DNA of 64,000 nucleotides, taken from NCBI GenBank assembly GCA_934717855.1, contig CAKUZI010000008.1, positions 54,200 to 118,199 on the forward strand, given 5' to 3'. Origin of the DNA: an uncultured Candidatus Melainabacteria bacterium. GTDB lineage: Bacteria > Cyanobacteriota > Vampirovibrionia > Gastranaerophilales > Gastranaerophilaceae. The position numbers and the translations under genes are program-made. The notes beneath the pieces are model-generated. The model did no database searches. It saw only the letters and a program-made list of their open reading frames with translations, and was not told the origin of the DNA. Below, piece by piece: positions 41,664 through 50,344 of this stretch (its first letter is position 1; each line of letters begins with the position of its first letter).

Positions 41664-42299
41664 TTAAGACTCCTTTGAATTTACTGTTATTGTTTCTTTT
41701 TGAATTGTTGCCGAATAAAGATATTCTTTACCAAGTGAGGATAAAAAGAATTCGATTTGCTCAAGCCAAGACCTTTCATTTTTGTATTCATCAATCAAGG
41801 CTCTTAATTTTGTTTCGGTTTCTTCATTGATTGAACGATTAAAAATTTGTAAGATAACTTTGAAATAATATGGTTTTCCACCGTAGTTAAACCATTCTTT
41901 GACATTTCCTACAATATTTAAGGTGTTAAATATTTCTTCAATCGCATATTTTGTACCTTTGTATCTGTGCATTTTTATTGCTGACTTAATCAAATTTCGT
42001 TTTTCTGATTCGCTTAAGGCTTGCAACCAACCTTCATTACCTGTGATGTGATATTGTTCTGCTAAATGTGGCAGAGCATCAGATGGAACATTATCTATTA
42101 TTGAAACCAAGACTGCATCTAAGTTTAAATTCCCAAATCTTTCTTCACAGATTTCGTCAAAAATTTTAAGGTTAATATCGTTTATTGGAGCGAGATTACC
42201 TGAAACACCTGTAACTTTTTGAGGGTTCAATAATGCTGTTTTTATATTTTCAGAAGTAGAATCTTCTTTTATTTCATCTTCTAAAATTTCACTATTCAT
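41664..42299 (-). CDS. P2 I-like baseplate protein
   Basis: A 211-residue baseplate wedge protein. ALPHLAEQYHITGNEGWLQA, RNLIKSAIKMHRYKGTKYAI and VKEWFNYGGKPYYFKV are the defining pattern of the P2 gpI family. The start MNSEILEDE is eight bases after GGAGGT; the ATG six bases earlier is too close to that site. It overlaps the J gene. Confidence 0.9.
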   Translation of the reverse strand: MNSEILEDEIKEDSTSENIKTALLNPQKVTGVSGNLAPINDINLKIFDEICEERFGNLNLDAVLVSIIDNVPSDALPHLAEQYHITGNEGWLQALSESEKRNLIKSAIKMHRYKGTKYAIEEIFNTLNIVGNVKEWFNYGGKPYYFKVILQIFNRSINEETETKLRALIDEYKNERSWLEQIEFFLSSLGKEYLYSATIQKETITVNSKES

Positions 42300-43401
42300 C
42301 TGCATAACCTCCGATATTTATTTCACAACTTTTTAGATTTGCCCATTGATGTTCTTTAATATCAATATCGGCTTCCATATTTAAATCAACTTTAAACACT
42401 CCATAAACGCTATTTAAAATTGCAATAATTTGAGTTCTTATAACATTTTTGCCAAGTTTTTCTGAAAGTGTCTTTTTGTATTCTTTTAATTTTTCTTCAA
42501 TTGTTTTCAAAACCGATTCTTGGTCTGCATCTTTATATAGATAAAGAGTAGCTTTGATTGTAAAAACTTTTTCTTCAGGAGATAACACTTGAACCAAATC
42601 TGTTAAAGGTCGAATTTTATCATCTGATAAATATGCTTGAACAATATCTAAAACCTCCTTTGTCGGATTTCCCAAAGAAGTTAGAGGATAAATATTAACG
42701 ACTCCGGGAGTTGGAGATTTTATTGCAACATCTGTTATTGATTGATGTGCAGATAATGTATGATAACGATACGCTCCACGACTTCCGGCATTAGAAAATT
42801 TTTCCGGAGCTTGCCTGATTCTTTCTCTTAAACTATCTGCATCTTCATCGTCTGCACCGCCATCGCTTATTGTTATGTTTTCAACTTTAGAAATATAGCT
42901 TAATGGTGTAATCAGATTATTTATACTACCGATACTATAATTATTAGAGGCAATTCCAGAAGTTTCACAAGTTGCTTTTATGGTAACAGACGTTTCACCT
43001 GCGATTAAAACTACAGGTTCGTGGGTTTGAAAAACAAACAATCCGTCTTTTGTTTCAACCTCAACTCCTGATTGAATTGTGAAATTAAAATCTAGAGGTG
43101 AATCAATTGAAAATTGTAAAGTAGTAACAGAAGAACTTGCTAAAAGTTTTCTAACATCTAGTGGTTCACCGATATGTTCCAAGTTATCTAAAGATGCATA
43201 ACTCAACAAATTCTGTTTTGCTGTTTCTTGAATTGCCATCCTTAAAACAGTTTCACGATAAGCACCAACATCTACCATCAATCTTTCAATTTGAGCAGGT
43301 TGAAGTGTTTTTCCACTTTTTTCTTCGTATAATTTAATCCATTCATTTGTTATTGTTTCAGGATTTCTATCTATAAAATTTGGTTCAGGAAGTTGTGTCA
43401 T
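42292..43401 (-). CDS. P2 J-like baseplate protein
   Basis: A 369-residue baseplate wedge protein of the J family. Typical features are LLSYASLDNLEHIGEPLDV, a beta-sandwich centre (TIQSGVEVETKDGLFVFQT), the SIGSINNLITPL segment, DEDADSLRERIRQAPEKFS and YLYKDADQESVLKTIEEKL. In contractile tails it forms the baseplate with W and I. Overlaps both neighbours by a few bases. Confidence 0.92.
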   Translation of the reverse strand: MTQLPEPNFIDRNPETITNEWIKLYEEKSGKTLQPAQIERLMVDVGAYRETVLRMAIQETAKQNLLSYASLDNLEHIGEPLDVRKLLASSSVTTLQFSIDSPLDFNFTIQSGVEVETKDGLFVFQTHEPVVLIAGETSVTIKATCETSGIASNNYSIGSINNLITPLSYISKVENITISDGGADDEDADSLRERIRQAPEKFSNAGSRGAYRYHTLSAHQSITDVAIKSPTPGVVNIYPLTSLGNPTKEVLDIVQAYLSDDKIRPLTDLVQVLSPEEKVFTIKATLYLYKDADQESVLKTIEEKLKEYKKTLSEKLGKNVIRTQIIAILNSVYGVFKVDLNMEADIDIKEHQWANLKSCEINIGGYADE

Positions 43402-43760
43402 AAAGTTACCTCCGTTGAACTTTTTGTATTATTTGAAGATTTAAGCGACCATTGGATTTTAACTTTTATTTGGGTAGCATTAATTTCAACGGTTACTGAA
43501 TCAATTTTTATTCTGGTTTCCCATTTTTCAATTGCATCAACTGATTCTCTGATAATATTTGCTTTTGCAGAATTAACAGGATAATCGACATATTTATATA
43601 TATCAGAACCGAAAGTTGGTCTTAGTGGATCTGAACCTTTTTGAGTTAATAAAATTATTGCGATACATTGGTTTATATCCTCAACTCCTTCTGCCACTTC
43701 GCCAATAGAGTTAAGTTTATATTGCCAATCTACATAAGTTATTTCGTTTAATGTTGTCAT
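43398..43760 (-). CDS. P2 W / T4 gp25-like baseplate protein
   Basis: A 120-residue lysozyme-like-fold structural protein. GVEDINQCIAIILLTQKGSD, LRPTFGSDIYKYVDYPVN and ESVDAIEKWETRI match the GPW/gp25 family, which nucleates sheath assembly at the baseplate. Start and stop overlap the neighbours (4 bp and 1 bp). Confidence 0.93.
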   Translation of the reverse strand: MTTLNEITYVDWQYKLNSIGEVAEGVEDINQCIAIILLTQKGSDPLRPTFGSDIYKYVDYPVNSAKANIIRESVDAIEKWETRIKIDSVTVEINATQIKVKIQWSLKSSNNTKSSTEVTL

Positions 43761-44269
43761 TACATAGCCTCTTTGGGTTTTGAAGTCGGACTTCCTTGGT
43801 TTCCTGTATGAGTGTGAGAATTGTAAGTATCCCTAATTGCTTGCATAGAAGATGTTTTGTCTGTAATGTCTGAATTTGAAGTAACTCCATCTGTATTTTC
43901 TAACTTTCCGGTATGAACAACGTCTCCAATCAAGTTGATGGTTTTCGCAACTACAGTCAGCATTTCATTCTCTCGGTTGTATTCAACAAAACTTCCATCT
44001 TCAAATTTAACTAAATGTTGTGAACTTGAAATCGCAGGAACTTCATCTAAATTTGTATAAATTGCTCCTAAGATAACACCGTCTTCGCAATTTTCATCCA
44101 TTAAACAAGCAACTTGTTCGCCAATATCTACAACGGAATAATATTTGTCCTTCAAAGTTTTCTTTTGGAGAATTGGCAACCAATAAGATGTCATATTATC
44201 GTCAGCAAATTCCACTCTAGCTTTAGCAGTCAGTGGGTTTATATTTGTTACAGTTCCGAATTTTAGCAA
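43760..44269 (-). CDS. P2 V-like baseplate spike protein
   Basis: A 169-residue membrane-piercing spike. The OB-fold N-terminus (FGTVTNINPLTAKARVEF, WLPILQKKTLKDKYYSVVDI, GEQVACLMDENCEDGVILG) is followed by a short beta-helix. The C-terminus carries DTYNSHTHTGNQGSPTSKP, the HxH iron-binding tip motif of gpV. Overlaps D by 7 bp. Confidence 0.93.
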   Translation of the reverse strand: MLKFGTVTNINPLTAKARVEFADDNMTSYWLPILQKKTLKDKYYSVVDIGEQVACLMDENCEDGVILGAIYTNLDEVPAISSSQHLVKFEDGSFVEYNRENEMLTVVAKTINLIGDVVHTGKLENTDGVTSNSDITDKTSSMQAIRDTYNSHTHTGNQGSPTSKPKEAM

Positions 44270-45231
44270 GACTTAACCTCCAAACTTAGTGAATATCCAC
44301 TACTTCTATCAAGAGTATGCGTTGCTTGAGTTATATGGTATTTACCTGAAAAATAGCCGACATCTTTAACTTCAACATTGAGTCCTGCAATCAGATAAGG
44401 ATTTCCCATCATATTTAGAGAACCTTCTATTGTATGATTACCTTTTGCAAGTGCTGCTTTTGCTTTAACTAATGCTTGTTGTTTATTTTCAACCCTTTGG
44501 GATATTTTTAAAGTATCACCTTTGATGCATTTTGTATTTTTTGCCGTAGCTGTAATTGTTTTTCCTGTCTTTGGGTTGTGATAGCTTACAGTAACAGCCT
44601 TGTAATAATGGCTTGTTTTTTCTCTAAAATTAATATTTGAGCAATCACTTCTATTGATAATCTTAGCTGACTTTGCATCAATTAATTTTTGAGTTTTATA
44701 AAACACAAGTTGATTATCTGTAATTTTGAAGATATAACCATACTGTTCAGCTAGAGTTTTTAAGAATTTCAAATCCCTAGTTTGATTTTGGGTTATTCTT
44801 TCAACTCTAATATCTTCGATTTCACCAACAAGAATGAAATTATGTTTTTTCGCTATTTCATTAGCAATTTGTTTTAAAGATTTATTTTCATAAGCAACAG
44901 AATTCTTTTGCCTTAATGATTTTGTAATTCCTGTTGCAATAGCTTTTACTGTTAAAGTATCAGGTGGGGTTTGAAATTCGACTTCATCTATTTCAAACAA
45001 ACCACAATTTAAAAGTTTTTCTCCAATATATCCGATATACAAGCGAAGTGAATCACCTTTTGAAGGAATCCAAGCACTTTGCCATAGTTTTTCGGAATCT
45101 TCAAAAACAATTTCGATTTCATCACTTTGTCCATGTTCAAAATCAGTATAATTAATACTTAAAACATATTTAGAAATATCTTTTGTTATGTCTTTTTTGT
45201 TGTATTCAAGTTTAAAAGTAGGTTGTAGCAT
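44263..45231 (-). CDS. P2 D-like tail hub protein
   Basis: A 322-residue hub protein that joins tube and spike. Typical segments are YTDFEHGQSDEIEIVFEDSE, IGYIGEKLLNCGLFEIDEVE, FLKTLAEQYGYIFKI and YSGKYHITQATHTLDRSSGY-like end. First gene after the toxin-antitoxin insert. In P2 the gene is named for its late-control side effect; here it is a plain tail component. Confidence 0.9.
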   Translation of the reverse strand: MLQPTFKLEYNKKDITKDISKYVLSINYTDFEHGQSDEIEIVFEDSEKLWQSAWIPSKGDSLRLYIGYIGEKLLNCGLFEIDEVEFQTPPDTLTVKAIATGITKSLRQKNSVAYENKSLKQIANEIAKKHNFILVGEIEDIRVERITQNQTRDLKFLKTLAEQYGYIFKITDNQLVFYKTQKLIDAKSAKIINRSDCSNINFREKTSHYYKAVTVSYHNPKTGKTITATAKNTKCIKGDTLKISQRVENKQQALVKAKAALAKGNHTIEGSLNMMGNPYLIAGLNVEVKDVGYFSGKYHITQATHTLDRSSGYSLSLEVKSC

Positions 45232-45301
45232 TATTTAATCTTTCTTAATTAAGGGTTGAAATATTATAACCAATTAGTTATAATATAATTAGGTAACAAT
45301 A

Positions 45302-45691
45302 ATGACTGATAAACAATATGAAATTGAATTCTGGCAAGATGCTGATGGTTATAGCGAAAGTCAAGATTATATTTGGGAACTAAAACAAAAAGCTATAAAA
45401 TCAAAAGATGCTAGAATTAAACTAAAAAAGATTACAGAATATATGGAAATGTTGGAAACATACGGAACTGCAATTGGGTATCCATACATTGACCATATAG
45501 AATGTGAAGAAAATTTATTTGAATTAAGACCTCTAAGAGATAGATTTTTCTTCTTTTATAAAAAAGAGAATAAATATATTATTCTTAACCATTTTATGAA
45601 AGCTACAAAGAAAACTCCCAAAAGAGAAATAGAAAAAGCAAATAAATTAAAGCAAGATTATAACGAAAGGTTCAACAGATATGAAAGATAA
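45302..45691 (+). CDS. HigB/Gp49-like RelE-superfamily toxin
   Basis: A 129-residue protein of the phage-derived Gp49-like (HigB) group: YIDHIECEENLFELRPLRDR, FFFFYKKENKYIILNHFMKAT and KTPKREIEKANKLKQDY. These toxins cleave mRNA on ribosomes. It is encoded opposite to the surrounding tail genes and overlaps its antitoxin gene by 11 bp. Toxin-first order is typical of HigBA. Confidence 0.88.
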   Translation: MTDKQYEIEFWQDADGYSESQDYIWELKQKAIKSKDARIKLKKITEYMEMLETYGTAIGYPYIDHIECEENLFELRPLRDRFFFFYKKENKYIILNHFMKATKKTPKREIEKANKLKQDYNERFNRYER

Positions 45692-45971
45692 TAAAGTAAA
45701 ACATAGTGCTAATTGGTCAGATTTCAAACAATCATTAGACTTATCTCAAGACGAAATTGCAGAAATTGATTTAAAAGTAGAACTAATGGGAAAACTTTTA
45801 CAAATTAGAAAAGAATTAGGTTTAACCCAAGCAGAGTTTGCTGAACGTTGCCATATAAAGCAAGAATACCTTGCTAGAATTGAACGTTCTAAATCTGCAC
45901 CACAAATTGATACTTTATTAAAAATACTGGTACCACTTGGTTACAAGTTAGATATTGTACCTTTGCATTAA
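45681..45971 (+). CDS. HigA-like XRE antitoxin
   Basis: A 96-residue protein with a helix-turn-helix at about 38-90 (LLQIRKELGLTQAEFAERCH, EYLARIERSKSAPQIDTLLK). The N-terminal 35 residues probably bind the toxin. It autoregulates the pair in known systems; the toxin start lies 70 bp from the D gene start, leaving a short divergent promoter region. Confidence 0.88.
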   Translation: MKDNKVKHSANWSDFKQSLDLSQDEIAEIDLKVELMGKLLQIRKELGLTQAEFAERCHIKQEYLARIERSKSAPQIDTLLKILVPLGYKLDIVPLH

Positions 45972-45988
45972 CTATTTTAAACTTATTC

Positions 45989-46040
45989 AAGCCCTCTATC
46001 TAGTCTATTCCACCAAAATAAATCTGTGCTAGGGGGCTTT
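45989..46040 (+). terminator. Terminator of the toxin-antitoxin operon
   Basis: AGCCCTCTATCTAG pairs imperfectly with CTAGGGGGCT across a 25-nt loop and is followed by TTTTAAC. Confidence 0.55.
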
Positions 46041-46125
46041 TAACTTATTTTTCAGCCATTATTTAATTGTGAATGTACGAATTAGTTGATTTTCAACAAT
46101 TTTTATTATTTAATTCAGTCATCAC

Positions 46126-46167
46126 CTAGGATTTTCTCACTGCACCAAGTGCATAGATGCCTAGGTA
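46126..46167. repeat. Palindromic element
   Basis: Outer stem ACCTAGG/CCTAGGT enclosing an inner stem TGCAC-CAA-GTGCA. It contains GCATAGATGC, also seen on the minus strand of the repeat at 8857-8936. It lies just after the tail X gene. Confidence 0.5.
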
Positions 46168-46172
46168 TTTGA

Positions 46173-46388
46173 TTATTTCTTCCAAGGTGGGGTTGTGAAA
46201 CTAATAGTTTCTTTCTCTTCTATTACAGGAATTTTTAGTTTAACTCCTGATGCTAAAATTGGAGTGATAGCAACTTCCGGATTTGCTTGGATAATAATTT
46301 CATATTTTGTGGGATCATTGTAAAACTTATATGCAATTAAATCCCATCTATCGTTGTCTTTGGTGATATAGTTGTAAAATTCGGTCAT
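46173..46388 (-). CDS. P2 X-like tail protein (LysM-type)
   Basis: A 71-residue LysM-fold tail protein: YNYITKDNDRWDLIAYKFYN, IIIQANPEVAITPILASG and LKIPVIEEKE match the tail protein X family. Overlaps the U gene by 4 bp. Confidence 0.9.
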   Translation of the reverse strand: MTEFYNYITKDNDRWDLIAYKFYNDPTKYEIIIQANPEVAITPILASGVKLKIPVIEEKETISFTTPPWKK

Positions 46389-46804
46389 TTGGTTTTCAGA
46401 CCTCCTTCTGATTCTTTTTGCTCAGGGATTTTTCCGTCATATTCAATCAATTTCATTTCGACTTGAATGTATAAAATATCTCCTTCGTTTGTTGTTTGTT
46501 CCGTTGCAGAATCAATATTCTCAATCACAAATACTCCGAGATATTCTCCGTTTCCTTTTATAAATTGTAAAGGAGTGCCAAGCTCTGCAACATCTTTTAA
46601 TTTTTCTAATTCTTCACTTGGGGTACAAAATGAAGAATGGAAATTTAACTTTAAGTCAATATTTTTGAGGTTCTCACCTAAAAACTGCAATATCGGTTTT
46701 TTATTTATTCTTTCATGTTGAGCATAGTTATATGAGGAATTTTCTTTGATTCCACTAAAATATGTTATTAATTCAAATTGTATGTCTCCTAATTGCGCAA
46801 ACAT
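46385..46804 (-). CDS. P2 U-like tail protein
   Basis: A 139-residue tail terminator-type protein. It starts MFAQLGDIQFELITYFSGI, with RINKKPILQFLGENLKNIDL and YLGVFVIENIDSATEQT as family segments. Abuts the tape measure stop codon. Confidence 0.88.
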   Translation of the reverse strand: MFAQLGDIQFELITYFSGIKENSSYNYAQHERINKKPILQFLGENLKNIDLKLNFHSSFCTPSEELEKLKDVAELGTPLQFIKGNGEYLGVFVIENIDSATEQTTNEGDILYIQVEMKLIEYDGKIPEQKESEGGLKTK

Positions 46805-49225
46805 CTAATATGCTAACCTCAATTGTCTTTCGTTTTCTCGTCTGATTATTGAAATGATTTCTTCTTTATGAGCTTTTAACATTTGTGCAAAATCATCTCT
46901 GGATTTATTACTTCCACCATTTATAGTTATTGTTGGATTGTAATTAACTACCGTTGAACCACCTGAAAACCCACCTCTCAAATTTGGTTTCAATCCGTAT
47001 GAATTAATGTTTAAAGCATTACTGATAGCAGAGGATATTGGTTTTGGTTTTATTGCCGTTGCAATGGTTTCAGATATTTTAATTTTATGCAAATCTTTTA
47101 GTGGTCCGGTTTTAGCAGGAGAATGTGGCAAATGGTCTCTGATAGTTTGAGTAACTTTTTTAATTGCTTCTGTTACTTTATGCACACCTGATAAAATTCC
47201 TTGAGCAATCATAACAGGGATTTTTATACCACATTCGACAATTTTTGCAATAAATTTTGTTACTATAATTATTACGTTTGCTAATGCTCGACCGAATTTT
47301 ACACCCATATTTTCAGCAGCTCCACCAACATCATCAACTGGTTTTATCAGATTTTTAAACCAATTCCATAATTTTTGAATAGGTTGTAATATCGGATTTA
47401 GTGCAACTCCTAATTGTTTAAATACAGGCATTAAAGGTTGTAAACCCTCTTTTAATCCTTGCCACATACCTTTAAAAAATGCTGTAATTGGTTTCCAATA
47501 TTTATAAATTACAAGTGCAACTGCTCCGATTGCTAATGCTATCCAACCGATTGGAGATGTTAGCAAGGTTATTGAAAATGCTCTGAATGAAACAATAGCT
47601 TTTGTTATCATACTTGGTAAACCTAAAAAAGCTGTTTTTAATCCGTTCAATCCTGCCATAATATTTGTTGGGATTGCTTTTATGGAAGTTACTGCCCAAT
47701 CTTTTAGTGCGATTGTTGATTTTGCAATATTACTTGGAAGATTTTTAAAAGTATTTACAATGCCTGCTCTTAAATTATTATCGAGTCTTCTTATGTCTGC
47801 AAATACTCCGTTTTTGATTGAGAAAGCTGAAGCTAGACCTAATTTATCACCACTCTGCTTAATTTTATAACCGAATGTCAAATTATGAGCAGTTGTATTC
47901 AAACCCATGGATTCTAATATTCTTGCTGAATTTTGAACCAATACAGGAGATAATTCTCTCGCTTTTGAAAGAAAATTCCCATAAAAACGAAGTAATTTGC
48001 TTCCCATCAAACACGCAATACCAAAACTTGTTGCAAGTCCGCCAAGTCCTGCGATAGAGATTGCTATAAAACTTTTCATTTGAGGGGACATTTTATCAAA
48101 CAGATTTAAAGATAATTGCCCAAAGTCTAAAATTTTTCCAAACGCAGGAGCTAAAGCCTCGCCTAATTGAATACCAATAACTTGAGACATATTTTTCATT
48201 CTTTGCATTATTGCGTGTTCGGTATTATATTGCTTTTGATAACCTTCATCAATTAAGGAAACTCCATATCTCATAGAATTTAAGGTTTCAACGTACGTCT
48301 TATTTTGTTTTGTAGTCAAACCTAAAACAGCGTTGTATGCCATAGTTGAACCGAATAAGCTCAAAATTGCAGATTCGTTTCTACCAACACAATCGGTTAT
48401 TGCTTTAAATGCGTTTACCATACCGCCTGATTTTTGGATTAACTCTTTGAAAGATTTAACACCAAGGGCATTAAAGACTTTCTTCGAATCATCTGTTTCT
48501 CTGAGCATACCTGCGATTGCTGCTTTTAATTGGTGATGAGCTTGTGCTGCCGGTTGTCCTGTTGTTGTTAATGCTGCAACTGCCGCTAAATAATCATCTA
48601 ATTTAATATTAGATGCAGCAACCGTTCCTGCTACCGAACCAAAACCCTGAGCGATTCCTGAAATTGTTGTTTTACCATATTTAACAGTTTTAAAAATGGT
48701 GTCATATACTCGGCTTGCTTCTTCACCTTTTAAACTAAATGCGTTCAATGATGAAGTTACCAAGTCAACAGCTTCAGATGTTGAACCCAACCCTGTTAAG
48801 CCAAGTTGAGCAGAACGTTCCAAAACCTCAAATTGCATATTTGCACTAATTCCGGCAGAACGGATATCGTAAAGTGCAGAGGTTAAACCATCAAGTGCAA
48901 CAGGAGTTCTTTTTGCAATTTGTAAAACTTCTTCTTTCATAGCATCAAAATTTTCCACATTTGTATCAATCAAAGTTGCAACATTTGTCATACCTGCACT
49001 GAAATCTCCGGCAAGTTTCAAATTGGCAGCTCCGATTGCCGTTAAACTTCCACCAACAATAGTTGCAACTTTTCCGATACTTTCTAAATTAGATGAAAGG
49101 GCTTGGATTTTGTTTTGCATTTTATCAAATTCAGAATTTGAACTATGCACAGCATCACGAAGAACCTTTGACATTTTGTCAAAAGCAACCAAAGTTAAAG
49201 ATATTTTCATCTCATTTTCTAACAT
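46805..49225 (-). CDS. Tail tape measure protein
   Basis: An 806-residue TP901/P2 T-type tape measure that sets tail length. The N-terminal region is coiled coil, then SLTAIGAANLKLAGDFSAGM and the conserved helices (SAGISANMQFEVLERSAQLG, GFGSVAGTVAASNIKLDDYL). Hydrophobic helices occur at about 385-410 and 545-575 (LTSPIGWIALAIGAVALVIY) and would insert in the cell membrane. The start overlaps the end of the frameshifted chaperone extension by 7 bp. Confidence 0.93.
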   Translation of the reverse strand: MLENEMKISLTLVAFDKMSKVLRDAVHSSNSEFDKMQNKIQALSSNLESIGKVATIVGGSLTAIGAANLKLAGDFSAGMTNVATLIDTNVENFDAMKEEVLQIAKRTPVALDGLTSALYDIRSAGISANMQFEVLERSAQLGLTGLGSTSEAVDLVTSSLNAFSLKGEEASRVYDTIFKTVKYGKTTISGIAQGFGSVAGTVAASNIKLDDYLAAVAALTTTGQPAAQAHHQLKAAIAGMLRETDDSKKVFNALGVKSFKELIQKSGGMVNAFKAITDCVGRNESAILSLFGSTMAYNAVLGLTTKQNKTYVETLNSMRYGVSLIDEGYQKQYNTEHAIMQRMKNMSQVIGIQLGEALAPAFGKILDFGQLSLNLFDKMSPQMKSFIAISIAGLGGLATSFGIACLMGSKLLRFYGNFLSKARELSPVLVQNSARILESMGLNTTAHNLTFGYKIKQSGDKLGLASAFSIKNGVFADIRRLDNNLRAGIVNTFKNLPSNIAKSTIALKDWAVTSIKAIPTNIMAGLNGLKTAFLGLPSMITKAIVSFRAFSITLLTSPIGWIALAIGAVALVIYKYWKPITAFFKGMWQGLKEGLQPLMPVFKQLGVALNPILQPIQKLWNWFKNLIKPVDDVGGAAENMGVKFGRALANVIIIVTKFIAKIVECGIKIPVMIAQGILSGVHKVTEAIKKVTQTIRDHLPHSPAKTGPLKDLHKIKISETIATAIKPKPISSAISNALNINSYGLKPNLRGGFSGGSTVVNYNPTITINGGSNKSRDDFAQMLKAHKEEIISIIRRENERQLRLAY

Positions 49226-49610
49226 TGATTTTCCAATTCCTCGATTTTGCTACAGTATTTATTTGAATAATTTATTGCCTGAAAAACCCAATACTCCAAA
49301 TCATCAAGTTGCATATTGCAAATATCCGAATAACTCCAACCTGTTATTTTAGATAAATGAATTATGCACTCGCTTTCAATTGCAACTTTCCCCCAATGGC
49401 TTCTTGGAGTTGAATAACATCTGCAATAGGAAGTTCAAGAATATCTTCATAAACCAAATAATTTCCATCAATTTCAGTCAGTTCAGCAATCAACGCGTAT
49501 GGAATTTCATCAGAAGATTTTGCTTTCTTTTGAGTATTTAATAAATCTCTACCTTTGCCGTCTTTTATAACAGCAATTTTCCCATCTGATAATGTAATTT
49601 CTTTTGTCAT
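49219..49610 (-). CDS. Tail assembly chaperone GpE with -1 frameshift extension
   Basis: The zero-frame product (82 residues, ending at 49362) is the P2 E-like chaperone, with ALIAELTEIDGNYLVYEDIL and LPIADVIQLQEAIGGK. Near its end the codons GGA AAG form the heptamer G GGA AAG at 49386-49392, the same slippery site used by phage lambda G/GT. A -1 slip continues into KVAIESECIIHLSKITGWSY and DDLEYWVFQAINYSNKYC, ending at the TAG at 49219. This extension is the E' part that binds the tape measure. The two products are expected at a fixed ratio. Confidence 0.85.
49386..49392 (-). promoter_or_regulatory. Programmed -1 frameshift site GGGAAAG
   Basis: Slippery heptamer in the correct phase (G GGA AAG) in the tail chaperone gene. 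After the slip the new codons are GGG AAA GTT GCA. No strong downstream hairpin was seen, as in lambda. Confidence 0.85.
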
Positions 49611-49638
49611 TTTTCTCTCCTTTAATTATTTATTTTCA

Positions 49639-50160
49639 CTAGCCCCCAATATTTTTCTTGAATGTTGATAGCATATCCACAAGATTAACTTTGTAGATAT
49701 TTTGCAGAACATCAATTTCAAAAATTTCAACTTTATTTACAACTAATTTGGCATAAGTAACAGACATAGTTGTTTCGTATTCAGCATTTTCATGTGGTTT
49801 AATAGTTCCAAGTGGGAATTCTTTAAAAGTTCCGATTAAAATTGCTGTTGCCGGAACTTCTTCAATTCTTCCTGTTGAATTATATGTTTCTAATGATGCT
49901 CTAACTTGAATCATTGTTGATGTAAAAGGATTCGCAGCAGCAAGCAAAACTTCAGGGTAAAGTGCATTCCATTTGATTTTGCTTTCTAATTTATCGATTC
50001 CTGAAAAGAATTCTGCACTTCCAACCATACCAAGAGCTTTGTGTTCTGCCATTTTGTGCTTAATTTGAGGGAGCTGAACTTCTTCTGCTCTACCTAGTAA
50101 ATTTACACCATTCATATACACATTCGCATTTGTTAATTTATTAATCTTAATTTTGCTCAT
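49639..50160 (-). CDS. P2 FII-like major tail tube protein
   Basis: A 173-residue tail tube subunit. ANVYMNGVNLLGRAEEVQLP, KMAEHKALGMVGSAEFFSGI and KLESKIKWNALYPEV are characteristic of the FII family. It overlaps the small Cys-rich gene by 14 bp. Confidence 0.92.
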   Translation of the reverse strand: MSKIKINKLTNANVYMNGVNLLGRAEEVQLPQIKHKMAEHKALGMVGSAEFFSGIDKLESKIKWNALYPEVLLAAANPFTSTMIQVRASLETYNSTGRIEEVPATAILIGTFKEFPLGTIKPHENAEYETTMSVTYAKLVVNKVEIFEIDVLQNIYKVNLVDMLSTFKKNIGG

Positions 50161-50344
50161 TTCGTTTTCCTTTTATATAAAGACCACATTCACCAACACC
50201 GATAGTTGCATAATGCAGGATTACAATTTCTTGACTAAGAGCTTGAATCAAAGGACATTTCTTGCAATTTTTACAGGTATAGCAAAGGTCATAATCTTCA
50301 CAAGAAATAACAAGACTTCCTTTTTTATCAATATCAGCTCTCAT
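50147..50344 (-). CDS. Small Cys-rich protein between sheath and tube genes
   Basis: A 65-residue protein with CEDYDLCYTCKNCKKCPLIQ, a run of five cysteines spaced like a zinc or Fe-S knuckle, and a sixth Cys at GECGLY. No family recognised. In P2 and Mu nothing lies between sheath and tube, so it is an insertion. It is directly coupled to both neighbours. Confidence 0.65.
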   Translation of the reverse strand: MRADIDKKGSLVISCEDYDLCYTCKNCKKCPLIQALSQEIVILHYATIGVGECGLYIKGKRNEQN

